From the NCBI RefSeq assembly GCF_016583765.1, contig NZ_NRRR01000004.1, positions 62,001-126,000 of the forward strand: a stretch of DNA of 64,000 nt. Direction: 5' to 3'. Positions 34,265 through 42,907 of this stretch are shown here, one piece after another; within the stretch, counting starts at the first letter, position 1, and every line of letters begins with the position of its first letter. The stretch comes from Chromatium weissei. Lineage in GTDB: Bacteria; Pseudomonadota; Gammaproteobacteria; Chromatiales; Chromatiaceae. Position numbers and translations under genes: made by a program. Below the pieces are notes generated by a model. It did not search any database and was not told the DNA's origin. It worked only from the letters and a program-made list of their open reading frames with translations.

Positions 34265-36508
34265 ATGAATAACACTAACAGTCTGTATGACGAAGCTATA
34301 TTACATCATCGTGCAGGACGACTTGATGTTGCGGAAAATTTGTATCGTGCTGTTTTAACATTGAATGCGAATCACGCTGATGCGCATCACAATTTGGGTG
34401 TAATTGAATTTCAATCTCAGCGAATTGAGTCTGGTTTGAATCATTTACGCCGCGCAGTTGATTTAGCACCTAAATTGGATGGATATTGGGTTTCTTTAGC
34501 AGACAGTTTATTGACAGCAGAGCTATTTGACGAAGCGCAATTAATTGTAGAACAACTAAGAAAGATTGGGCAGAAACAAACTGCAAAAAAAATCTCTGAT
34601 CGCATTAAAAAGTTCAGCAATCAGATGCCAAAACAAGAAGAGATCAATCAACTAGTCCCTTATAAAAGTAAGAAAAAAGTTGAAGATTTATTCAAACAAA
34701 GTCAATTTTTTGAAGCAGAATCATTTGCACGTCATCTTGTAGAGCAATATCCAAAAGATTCATTTAGTTGGAAGGCATTGGGAACGATATTATTCAAACG
34801 TCGTTTATTTGAAGATGCTTTAGAAGTACTGTTAAAAGCTATTAATTTAAACGCCGATGATGCTGAATTATTAAATAATTTGGGTAACGTTTTACAACAG
34901 TTAAACCGCCCTAATGAAGCCTTGTTTTGTTATCGACGTTCTTTAGAAATTAATTCTGACTATGCAATAGTTCACAGCAGCATAGCAACAACGTTATCGA
35001 GTTTAGGGCTTAAAGATGAAGCAATTGATAGTCATCGTCGCGCATTAGCACTTGATCCTAACTCGGTGGATAGTTTGAGTGCTCTTGGTACAGTATTAAA
35101 AGAAAAAGGTCATTTAGATGAAGCGTTAAAATATCTTCGCAAATCTTTAGAGTTAAATCCAAAATATGCTGAAGGATACAATAACTTAGGCACTGTTTTA
35201 CAAGAGCTTGGAGAAATAGATGAAGCAATTTTTGCTTACAAACGCGCATTTCAACTAAATACTGACCTCACAGTAGGTTACTCCAATTTACTCTTTGCTT
35301 TGAACTATCATCCTGATAAATCGGCTGAAGAAATTTTTACTGAATATAAGAATTTTGATAAAGAAGTTGGAAATAAAGGTCAGAGTTTTTGGCTTAAACA
35401 CGCGAATACTCCTGATCCTCATCGGTGTTTACGTATAGGTTACGTATCGCCAGATTTTCGTTCACACTCCACACGTTATTTTTTAGAACCACTATTAGCC
35501 CATCACGACCAGTCTGATATAGAAATTACAGCTTATGCTGAATTAAAAGCTGAAGACGAAGTTACTGCGCACTATCGTCAACACGTTGATCATTGGGTAA
35601 GTACTCTCGGTTTAAGTGATGCGTCATTAACCAAAAAGATACGCGAAGATGGTATTGATATTTTAGTTGATCTTGCTGGTCAAACGGCAGACAACCGTTT
35701 AACCGTTTTTGCACGGCGACCTGCACCAATTGCCGTATCTTGGTTAGGATACGGATACACAACAGGATTAAGTGCAATTGATTATTTTTTAACTGATGAA
35801 GTGATGACTCCAATTGGCAGTGAACATCTATTTGCTGAACGACCATGGCGAATTGCAGTTCCCTCAATGGTATATCGACCTGCTATGAATGTAGGAAATT
35901 TAAACAGTTTACCCGCATTAGAATCTGGAACAGTAACATTTGGAACGCTCACACGCGGCATTCGCATTAACCATCATGTAATACGTGTATGGTCAGCTAT
36001 TTTAAATTGTTTACCAGCGTCACGTTTAATGATTCAAAGCGGGACATTTACAACCCAATCAATGCAAAATTCTATTATAGAAAAGTTTTCTGCATACGGT
36101 ATTGCGCCTGAACGTTTAGATATTGGTTGTCGTTCACCTGCTGCTGATGTATTGCGCGATACAGACATCACGTTGGATTGCTTTCCACACAATTCAGGCA
36201 CCACGTTAATTGAATCAATTTATATGGGAGTGCCATTCATTACATTGACATCTCGTCCGAGTGTTGGTCGAATTGGTAGTATGATTTTGCATGGCGCTGG
36301 TCATGCTGAATGGATTGCACATACCGAAGAAGAATATATTGAAAAGGCGGTAGATTTAGCGAGCGACTTACCGCGTTTAGCGACTATTCGTGCTAATTTA
36401 CGCAATCAATTAGAAGCCAGTCCATGGCGCGATGAAGCTGGATTTGCGCGGCGGGTTGAGCAGGCTTATCGAGAAATGTGGCGGATTTGGTGCGCAAATC
36501 CCACTTAA
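34265..36508 (+). CDS. TPR protein O-glycosyltransferase (OGT/SPINDLY, GT41), copy 1
   Basis: A 747-residue protein. Residues 1-350 are TPR repeats, in two blocks (1-120 and about 135-350) separated by a Lys-rich linker. Residues about 380-740 are the OGT catalytic region: LRIGYVSPDFRSHSTRYF, DLAGQTADNRL, ARRPAPIAVSWLGYGYTTGL, and CFPHNSGTTLIES. GT41 enzymes transfer a sugar from a nucleotide donor to Ser/Thr of proteins. The FGTLTRGIRINHHVIRVW stretch has Arg where the donor-binding Lys is usual in SPINDLY/OGT enzymes. It is 44 bases upstream of a paralogue. Confidence 0.9.
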   Translation: MNNTNSLYDEAILHHRAGRLDVAENLYRAVLTLNANHADAHHNLGVIEFQSQRIESGLNHLRRAVDLAPKLDGYWVSLADSLLTAELFDEAQLIVEQLRKIGQKQTAKKISDRIKKFSNQMPKQEEINQLVPYKSKKKVEDLFKQSQFFEAESFARHLVEQYPKDSFSWKALGTILFKRRLFEDALEVLLKAINLNADDAELLNNLGNVLQQLNRPNEALFCYRRSLEINSDYAIVHSSIATTLSSLGLKDEAIDSHRRALALDPNSVDSLSALGTVLKEKGHLDEALKYLRKSLELNPKYAEGYNNLGTVLQELGEIDEAIFAYKRAFQLNTDLTVGYSNLLFALNYHPDKSAEEIFTEYKNFDKEVGNKGQSFWLKHANTPDPHRCLRIGYVSPDFRSHSTRYFLEPLLAHHDQSDIEITAYAELKAEDEVTAHYRQHVDHWVSTLGLSDASLTKKIREDGIDILVDLAGQTADNRLTVFARRPAPIAVSWLGYGYTTGLSAIDYFLTDEVMTPIGSEHLFAERPWRIAVPSMVYRPAMNVGNLNSLPALESGTVTFGTLTRGIRINHHVIRVWSAILNCLPASRLMIQSGTFTTQSMQNSIIEKFSAYGIAPERLDIGCRSPAADVLRDTDITLDCFPHNSGTTLIESIYMGVPFITLTSRPSVGRIGSMILHGAGHAEWIAHTEEEYIEKAVDLASDLPRLATIRANLRNQLEASPWRDEAGFARRVEQAYREMWRIWCANPT

Positions 36509-36552
36509 ATACATATTAGCATCACTAAAACACGTTAAAAATCATTCAAAAA

Positions 36553-38538
36553 ATGGTGATGCACATGACCTTATCCGCAACTGAAACTCTGTTTAAGTTA
36601 TTAAAGCAGGGTCAATTCACACAAGCAGAACATCTCGCTCATCAAATAACACAGCGCGATTCGCAAAATGCGTCAGCTTGGAAAATACTCGGCACATTGA
36701 TGATGCGCGATGCTGATCGCATTGCATCCGCTTTACCCGTATTAGAACAAGCAAAAAAATTAGCACCTAATGATGCAGAAATTCTAAATAGCTTGGGATT
36801 AGCGTATCGAAATTTAGGGCAATTAAACGATGCAACTGATGTGTGTGCTCAAGCAGTGTTATTGCAGCCGAATAGTGCTGAGATTTGGAATAATCAAGGT
36901 CTCGTTCAAGCGGAGCTAAAACATTGGGAAGCTGCTTTGAAAAGTTATCAACATGCACTGCAATTAAAACCCAATTACATTAAAGCATTGAATAACTACG
37001 GCAATGCACTGCAAGCACTGCATCGATTTGAAGAAGCATTATCTTGTTATGCACAGGTACTCGCATTAGATACCAGTTTTCCCGATACACATTACAATTG
37101 CGGATGTTTGCTACAACAACTTAAGCAATGGAATGCGGCTCAAGCCTGTTTTGAACGTGCTATTGAACTTAATTCTGAGCACACTGGAGCACTCAATAAT
37201 TTGGGATTTTTATTGATGTTGCAGGGATTACTTGATGAAGCCTTGACAATTTTTGCTCACATAATTCAATTAAAACCTGAAATGGAAGTTGCGCATTCTA
37301 ATACGCTATTCACGCTCAATTACCATCCCGATAAATCCGCAGAAGAAATCTTTGCTGCCTATTGCCTATTTAATCAACGCTTTGGTGAGCCACTTCGCGC
37401 TAAATGGTTATCGCACACAAATAACCGCGATTCTGAACGGCGATTACATATTGGTTATGTCTCGCCGGATTTGCGAATGCATTCCTCAAATCTTTTTTTA
37501 GAACCCGTGCTTGCACACCATAATCAGCATGAATTTGAACTCACGGCATACAGTCAAAATTTGCAGCACGATGCAATGACAATACGTTATCAGTCTTATT
37601 TCGATCATTGGGTAAATACTGAATCCTTTAATGACGATGAACTTGCAGCAAAAATTCGCGCAGACGGTATTGATATTTTAGTTGAACTCGCAGGACATTC
37701 TTCTGGTAATCGTTTACGCGTATTTGCGCGTCGCCCAGCGCCAATTGCAATTTCATGGCTGGGTTATGGTTATACGACGGGATTAAGTGCTATTGATTAT
37801 TTTTTAACCGATGAAATCATGGTTCCAAAAGGCAGTGAACAGCTATTTGCAGAACAACTCTGGCGCATTGCTGTTCCCTCAATGGTGTATCGACCAAACA
37901 GCGAAATGGGTGAAGTCAATTCATTGCCGGCTTTAGAACGCGGTTTTATCACCTTTGGAACGTTAACGCGAAGCATCAGAATTAATCACCGAGTGATTCG
38001 CGTGTGGTCAGCAATTCTTCAGCGATTACCGACAGCCCGTTTGGTTATTAATAGCGATGCGTTTAATAGTTTGGAACAACAACAGGCACTGGCTGCTCGT
38101 TTTGCTGTGCATGGTATTGAGTCAAAACAATTAGAGATTGGATTTAATAGCCCGCCGTACGACGTTTTGCGTGAAATGGATATTGCGCTTGATTGTTTTC
38201 CACATAATTCTGGAACCACGTTAATCGAATCGCTGTATATGGGATTGCCGTTTATTACGCTTGCCGATCGTCCGAGCGTTGGACGCATTGGTAGCACCAT
38301 TCTGCATGGCGTAGGTCATTCGGAATGGATTGCAAATAGCGAAGATGAATATATTGAAAAAACAATTGCGCTGGCGAGTGATTTGCCACGTTTAGCAGCA
38401 ATTCGTGCCAAGTTGCGGAATGAATTAAATGCCAGTTCATGGTGCGATGAAACTGGATTTACACAACGTATTGAACAAGCGTATCGAGAGATGTGGCGAC
38501 GCTGGTGCGCCAGCGCACACGATTCAAATAAGGTTTGA
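36553..38538 (+). CDS. TPR protein O-glycosyltransferase (OGT/SPINDLY, GT41), copy 2
   Basis: A 661-residue paralogue of the preceding gene. Residues 1-265 are TPR repeats; 285-655 form the OGT region with LHIGYVSPDLRMHSSNLF, ELAGHSSGNRLRVF, GYGYTTGLSAIDYF and CFPHNSGTTLIES. The catalytic halves of both copies are very alike (same FGTLTR-IRINH motif, same C-terminal YREMWR-WCA ending), whereas the TPR halves differ, and copy 2 lacks the N-terminal TPR module shared by copy 1 and the FkbM protein. This suggests duplication followed by change of acceptor choice. Two further ATGs lie within the first five codons, so the start is uncertain by a few residues. Confidence 0.9.
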   Translation: MVMHMTLSATETLFKLLKQGQFTQAEHLAHQITQRDSQNASAWKILGTLMMRDADRIASALPVLEQAKKLAPNDAEILNSLGLAYRNLGQLNDATDVCAQAVLLQPNSAEIWNNQGLVQAELKHWEAALKSYQHALQLKPNYIKALNNYGNALQALHRFEEALSCYAQVLALDTSFPDTHYNCGCLLQQLKQWNAAQACFERAIELNSEHTGALNNLGFLLMLQGLLDEALTIFAHIIQLKPEMEVAHSNTLFTLNYHPDKSAEEIFAAYCLFNQRFGEPLRAKWLSHTNNRDSERRLHIGYVSPDLRMHSSNLFLEPVLAHHNQHEFELTAYSQNLQHDAMTIRYQSYFDHWVNTESFNDDELAAKIRADGIDILVELAGHSSGNRLRVFARRPAPIAISWLGYGYTTGLSAIDYFLTDEIMVPKGSEQLFAEQLWRIAVPSMVYRPNSEMGEVNSLPALERGFITFGTLTRSIRINHRVIRVWSAILQRLPTARLVINSDAFNSLEQQQALAARFAVHGIESKQLEIGFNSPPYDVLREMDIALDCFPHNSGTTLIESLYMGLPFITLADRPSVGRIGSTILHGVGHSEWIANSEDEYIEKTIALASDLPRLAAIRAKLRNELNASSWCDETGFTQRIEQAYREMWRRWCASAHDSNKV

Positions 38539-38661
38539 TTTCTTTTTTCCGCAACAGAAACGCATTTCTTTTCTGCACGACATCTTGATTCCAGTCAGAG
38601 TCAACTCCCGCGCTATACTCGCTCGTGCTGTTGGCGTTCACTTTATCTGTCTGGAATCCCT

Positions 38662-39423
38662 ATGGACGAAACTCTTCTTCCTCGCAAACGCCCTCGTGGC
38701 ATCTATTTATTACCCAATTTGTTCACCACTGCGGCGCTGTTTGCGGGATTTTATGCCGTACTTGCTGCAACGCAGGGTCGTTTTGAAGCGGCATCGCTCG
38801 CCATTTTTGCCGCAATGGTGCTCGATGGTTTTGACGGGCGCATCGCTCGTCTCACGCACACGCAAACCGATTTTGGCGCGGAATACGACAGCCTTTCAGA
38901 CATGGTTGCTTTTGGTGTCGCCCCCGCACTGGTCGCCTATCACTGGGCACTCGGTGCGCTCGGTAAAATTGGCTGGCTCGCTGCATTCGTCTACACCGCC
39001 GCCGCCGCACTGCGTTTAGCGCGGTTTAACACGCAAATTGGCGTTGCCGACAAACGCTATTTTCAAGGACTGGCAAGCCCCGCAGCCGCAGCAATCATCG
39101 CCAGCGGCATCTGGACAGCCAACGATCTCAACCTTTCCGGCACGAGTCTGACGTGGCTGACCGCCTTTTTAACCGCTGGCGCGGGGCTATTGATGGTGAG
39201 CAACTTTCGCTATCTCAGTTTTAAGCAACTGAATTTGCAAGGGCAGGTACCCTTTCTACTCGCCGTTGTCGTCATGTTGGCATTTGCCATCGTCTTTATT
39301 TATCCGCCATTAGTGTTATTTTTACTCGCGCTCGGCTACGCATTATCCGGTCCAACATGGACGCTTTTACAGTTAAAACATAGCCGCAGCCGTCGTCGCA
39401 ATAACCGCGATGATCCACAATAA
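38662..39423 (+). CDS. pssA: CDP-diacylglycerol-serine O-phosphatidyltransferase
   Basis: Makes phosphatidylserine, the precursor of phosphatidylethanolamine. The 253-residue protein has the complete CDP-alcohol phosphotransferase signature DG-x2-AR-x8-G-x3-D-x3-D (DGRIAR ... GAEYDSLSD) and about six to seven membrane helices, as in the bacterial type II enzyme. The opening RGIYLLPNLFTTAALFAGFYA is typical. It follows the glycan operon by 123 bases and was probably there before the island. Confidence 0.94.
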   Translation: MDETLLPRKRPRGIYLLPNLFTTAALFAGFYAVLAATQGRFEAASLAIFAAMVLDGFDGRIARLTHTQTDFGAEYDSLSDMVAFGVAPALVAYHWALGALGKIGWLAAFVYTAAAALRLARFNTQIGVADKRYFQGLASPAAAAIIASGIWTANDLNLSGTSLTWLTAFLTAGAGLLMVSNFRYLSFKQLNLQGQVPFLLAVVVMLAFAIVFIYPPLVLFLLALGYALSGPTWTLLQLKHSRSRRRNNRDDPQ

Positions 39424-39470
39424 ATAATCGGGATTAACCCGTCACATGCCCATGAATTGAGGTATCACTC

Positions 39471-39554
39471 ATGCGTCTATTGATCATGCCACCGCACGAC
39501 CACGAATTTCTGCCATTACCCGCGATATTCAAGAATGATGATCATGCAATCTGA
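39471..39554 (+). CDS. Possible 27-residue leader peptide before the hemN-like gene
   Basis: A small open frame with GAGG nine bases before its ATG, ending 17 bases before the hemN-like start. It contains the PPHDHEF motif, rich in His and Asp. No homologue is known to me. It may be translated or may simply be part of the leader; support is only the ribosome-site spacing and position. Confidence 0.3.
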   Translation: MRLLIMPPHDHEFLPLPAIFKNDDHAI

Positions 39555-39571
39555 CTCAGTGGGTTTTCAAT

Positions 39572-40930
39572 ATGACCTCTTTTTTACCCTCTAATTTACC
39601 CCTTGAATTATTAGAACGACATGGTCACGCACCATTAAGCTGTGGTTCAGCCGTCAATTCACTGATTCGTGATAACGCCTTTAGTGATACTGAATATCGC
39701 AACGTATTAACAGAACTGCGTCAGCATACAGAAGAATCTTTAGCCATCTATGTGCATGTTCCCTTTTGTCATGTGCGCTGTTTGTATTGCGCCTGTGACA
39801 CCACAGTGACGCACAGTTCAGAAAAAGTTGATCGTTATCTCGATGCATTAGAAAGTGAATTGGCTTTGGTGACCGATACGATTGGACGCGGACGCCGCGT
39901 GAATCAACTGCATGTCGGTGGCGGCACACCAAATCATCTCAACGAACCGCAATTGGCGCGCTTAGTCGAAATTATTGAACGGTATTTTTATATTGCTCCA
40001 GATGCCTGCACGTCCATTGAATGTAATCCGCGTCGCTCCTCCGCTGGACAATTGGAATTATTATACGGATTGGGTTTTCGCCGTATTAGTTTTGGTGTAC
40101 AGGATTTGAATGCGGATGTACAACGCGCTATTGGACGAGTGCAATCACTTGATATGGTGCGTGATGTTTTTTTAACTGCTCGTGAGACTGGTTTTCATAG
40201 CATTAATCTCGATCTCGTTTACGGCTTGCCATTTCAAACCCGCGCCGGTTTTCAATCGACGCTGCAACACATTCTCGCGCTCAGTCCTGATCGCGTGGCC
40301 TGCTTCAGTTACACCCACGATCCCGCGACGCGCCCGCATCAACACGCGATTAGTAGCGATCATCTGCCCAGTGCGGCGGAAAAATTGGCGCTGTTTCACG
40401 ATGCCGTTCATGCCTTCACTGAAGCCGGTTATCGCTGGGTCGGTTTGGACGTATTTGTCCGCGAAACCGACGAGCTAGCGAATGCGCAAACTGAAGGGCG
40501 GCTGCATCACAACGCGATTGGCTACACTCCGCTGCCGAGTAAACAGGTGCTCGCATTTGGGCCGAGCGGCATTGGCGAAGTCGGCGGCGTATTGGTGCAG
40601 AACGAACCGGATTTGAAAACGTGGCAAGCGCGGCTTGATCATTATCAACTGCCGGTGGCGTGGGGGCAGCGATTGAGCGATACCGACCGGCGGCGGCGTG
40701 AAGCGATTTTGTCGTTGATGTGCAATCTGCAACTGCCTGCGAATGTCGCAGCGGATTTGGCGCAGGATTACGACCGGTTACGCGAGCACATCGCGCAGGG
40801 CTTGGTAGAAATGTCCGCTGACGGCATTCGCGTTACCGATGAAGGGCGTTATCTTCTGCGTCATCTGTGCGCGGAACAGGACGCATTTTTAGAATTAGAA
40901 GCAGCGCAAAGGCGTTTAGGATCAAACTGA
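39572..40930 (+). CDS. HemN-like radical SAM coproporphyrinogen oxidase family protein
   Basis: A 452-residue radical SAM protein. The HemN-type cluster motif is Cys66-x3-Cys70-x2-Cys73-x-Cys75 (CHVRCLYCAC), followed by the glycine-rich HVGGGTPNHL and the INLDLVYGLPFQT motif. It retains the N-terminal YVHVPFC context of oxygen-independent coproporphyrinogen III oxidases, which decarboxylate two propionates in haem synthesis. It could be HemN itself or a paralogue serving (bacterio)chlorophyll-type or other tetrapyrrole chemistry, because the next gene is BchJ-like. The stop overlaps that gene's start. Confidence 0.88.
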   Translation: MTSFLPSNLPLELLERHGHAPLSCGSAVNSLIRDNAFSDTEYRNVLTELRQHTEESLAIYVHVPFCHVRCLYCACDTTVTHSSEKVDRYLDALESELALVTDTIGRGRRVNQLHVGGGTPNHLNEPQLARLVEIIERYFYIAPDACTSIECNPRRSSAGQLELLYGLGFRRISFGVQDLNADVQRAIGRVQSLDMVRDVFLTARETGFHSINLDLVYGLPFQTRAGFQSTLQHILALSPDRVACFSYTHDPATRPHQHAISSDHLPSAAEKLALFHDAVHAFTEAGYRWVGLDVFVRETDELANAQTEGRLHHNAIGYTPLPSKQVLAFGPSGIGEVGGVLVQNEPDLKTWQARLDHYQLPVAWGQRLSDTDRRRREAILSLMCNLQLPANVAADLAQDYDRLREHIAQGLVEMSADGIRVTDEGRYLLRHLCAEQDAFLELEAAQRRLGSN

Positions 40931-41526
40931 TGACCGCAAACATTCATCATGGACGCATCGGTCCAAATTCAATCATTCGGGTTGCCGAGGCTTTGGAAGC
41001 CGCGCAGGGTCGCGCCGCAGTAACAGAATTATTTCAGCGTGCGGATTTGAGTCGTTATCTCGACGCGATGCCCAGCGAAATGGTGCTGGAAGGTGAAGCC
41101 ATCGCGCTGCAACAAGCATTGCGCGCACAACTCGGCATTTCAGCAGCGCGAGCAGTGGCGCGAGATGCTGGGCTGCGCACCGGCGATTATTTGCTGGCGA
41201 AACGTATTCCGCGCTCGGCGCAACGGCTGTTGAAAATTCTGCCAGCGCGATTGGCAGCGCGAGTGTTACTCAAAGCCATTCGCGGCAATGCGTGGACATT
41301 TGTCGGCACGGGCGTTTTTGATGCCGAGCCGAAATTTCCGCCGATGATTTTCATCACCAACTCGTTGATTTGTCGCGGTGAAACGGCAAATGAACCGCTG
41401 TGTGATTATTACGTCGGCACGTTTGAGCGCCTGTTTCGGCAACTGGTACACAAAAGAGCCGTCGTCACCGAAATTGCCTGTCATGCCAAAGGCGACCGCC
41501 GATGTGTGTTTGAAGTGCACTGGTGA
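40930..41526 (+). CDS. V4R-domain protein, BchJ-like
   Basis: A 198-residue protein. Its opening RIGPNSIIRVAEALE and the whole length resemble BchJ, once named bacteriochlorophyll 4-vinyl reductase. The C-terminal 65 residues are a V4R (4-vinyl-reductase-type, small-molecule binding) domain ending with the CHAKGDRRCVFEV motif, whose Cys/His residues are typical of V4R. The start at 40930 overlaps the hemN-like stop (TGATG). BchJ itself is no longer considered the main vinyl reductase; a tetrapyrrole-binding or delivery role is likely. No other photosynthesis gene is in the window, so the organism need not be phototrophic. Confidence 0.75.
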   Translation: MTANIHHGRIGPNSIIRVAEALEAAQGRAAVTELFQRADLSRYLDAMPSEMVLEGEAIALQQALRAQLGISAARAVARDAGLRTGDYLLAKRIPRSAQRLLKILPARLAARVLLKAIRGNAWTFVGTGVFDAEPKFPPMIFITNSLICRGETANEPLCDYYVGTFERLFRQLVHKRAVVTEIACHAKGDRRCVFEVHW

Positions 41527-42899
41527 ACGCCATCGCGCCAGCACTGATTTATGGCGCGGAGTGTTGGAGCGTTGCCACATTACGCACTCGCGCTCGGCAA
41601 CGCGCTGATCTGCTCGCCGCGCAAGGTCTTCGCGCTGGGCAGGTGGTTTTAGCGCCAGACGCGCCAGCATTTGATCTCATTTTGCTGCAACACGCGCTCG
41701 CCACTCTCGGCGCAGCACTGTTGCCATATCGCACCACCTCCACTTCAATCCAAATTGCGCACTTGATCGCCACCACCGGCGCGGAATGGCGCTGGTTTCC
41801 TGAGTCAAATCAACTGTTAAACACCGGCTGCGACACCGCATTGACGACGGAAACTGCGCTGGCGCTGCTCATCGCCACCAGCGGCAGCAGCGGCGCACCG
41901 AAAGTCGTGATGTTGACGCGAAACAATCTGCTCGCTTCAGCGCGAGCGACGAATGCACGACTGGAATTGCGCGCTGGCGACTGCTGGTTAGCCTGCTTGC
42001 GTCTGTGTCATATCGGTGGAATTTCAATTGGTTATCGCACTGCACTGGCAGGCGCGACGCTGCTGTTGCACGATGGTTTTACCGCTGCGAATGTGCTCGC
42101 TGATTTACACCGTCATTCGGTGACACATTTGTCGGTGGTTCCACCGATGCTGGCGCGACTGCTCGATTTGAATTCGACACCGCCGCCGACGTTGCGGGTG
42201 CTGCTCGTCGGTGGACAGGCGATCAGTTCGGCGTTGCTGCAACGGGCGCTGACTGCCGGTTGGCCGATTTATCTCAGCTACGGCATGACTGAAACCGCCA
42301 GCAACATCGCTTTGACAAATCCACCCAACCTCTCTTTTCCAACCGGCTTCACGCTTTCCGCTGGCGTGGAGATGCAAGCACCCGACTGCACCGCACCAGC
42401 CCAACGTTTGCGGGTGCGCAGCGCGATGGTGATGGCGGGTTATGCCACGCCGCAGCGCCAGCCGGGAATCGGTTTGGTCAACGGTTGGTTTGAAACTGCC
42501 GATCTCGGTTGTGTGAGTGCCGATGGACAGTTGCATCTGCACGGTCGCGCTGATGACGTTCGCGTCATTGGCGGCAATAACATCTCGCTGGCGCGAGTGG
42601 AAACCGTGATAAACGCCGCGCCGAATGTGACCGAGGCGGTAATTGTCGTGCTCGATGACAGCATTTGGGGACATCGGTTGATTGCGGTGTATTGCGGTGC
42701 GGCGACTGTGGCAACGGTGCAACACTGGTGTCAGACGCAACTGTCCGGCGCAGAACAACCGCGCCAAGTGCTGCGAATGCGACGGTTGCCGTTGCTGGCG
42801 TCCGGCAAATATGATCGTCAGCGGTTAACGGCAATGGTGCGTCGCCTACTCCGCGATACCGAGCGCCGACAATCTTTCTCTATTCATTCAACCAATTAG
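41523..42899 (+). CDS. AMP-forming acyl-CoA synthetase-like ligase (MenE-like)
   Basis: A 458-residue ANL-superfamily adenylating enzyme. The core motifs are present: the phosphate loop ATSGSSGAPK, YGMTETASNIAL, ETADLGCV, the hinge HGRADDVRVIGGNNIS, and the C-terminal catalytic Lys in LASGKYDRQ. The small size and the GGNNIS hinge recall o-succinylbenzoate-CoA ligase (MenE), but no other menaquinone gene is nearby, so the acid substrate is unknown. The GTG start overlaps the V4R gene stop (GTGA). Confidence 0.8.
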   Translation: MNAIAPALIYGAECWSVATLRTRARQRADLLAAQGLRAGQVVLAPDAPAFDLILLQHALATLGAALLPYRTTSTSIQIAHLIATTGAEWRWFPESNQLLNTGCDTALTTETALALLIATSGSSGAPKVVMLTRNNLLASARATNARLELRAGDCWLACLRLCHIGGISIGYRTALAGATLLLHDGFTAANVLADLHRHSVTHLSVVPPMLARLLDLNSTPPPTLRVLLVGGQAISSALLQRALTAGWPIYLSYGMTETASNIALTNPPNLSFPTGFTLSAGVEMQAPDCTAPAQRLRVRSAMVMAGYATPQRQPGIGLVNGWFETADLGCVSADGQLHLHGRADDVRVIGGNNISLARVETVINAAPNVTEAVIVVLDDSIWGHRLIAVYCGAATVATVQHWCQTQLSGAEQPRQVLRMRRLPLLASGKYDRQRLTAMVRRLLRDTERRQSFSIHSTN

Positions 42900-42907
42900 C
42901 GGTATTC

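Noticed and set aside
40930..41526. Reading the BchJ-like gene as proof of phototrophy
   Set aside because: V4R proteins occur outside phototrophs, and no puf or other bch genes are present.
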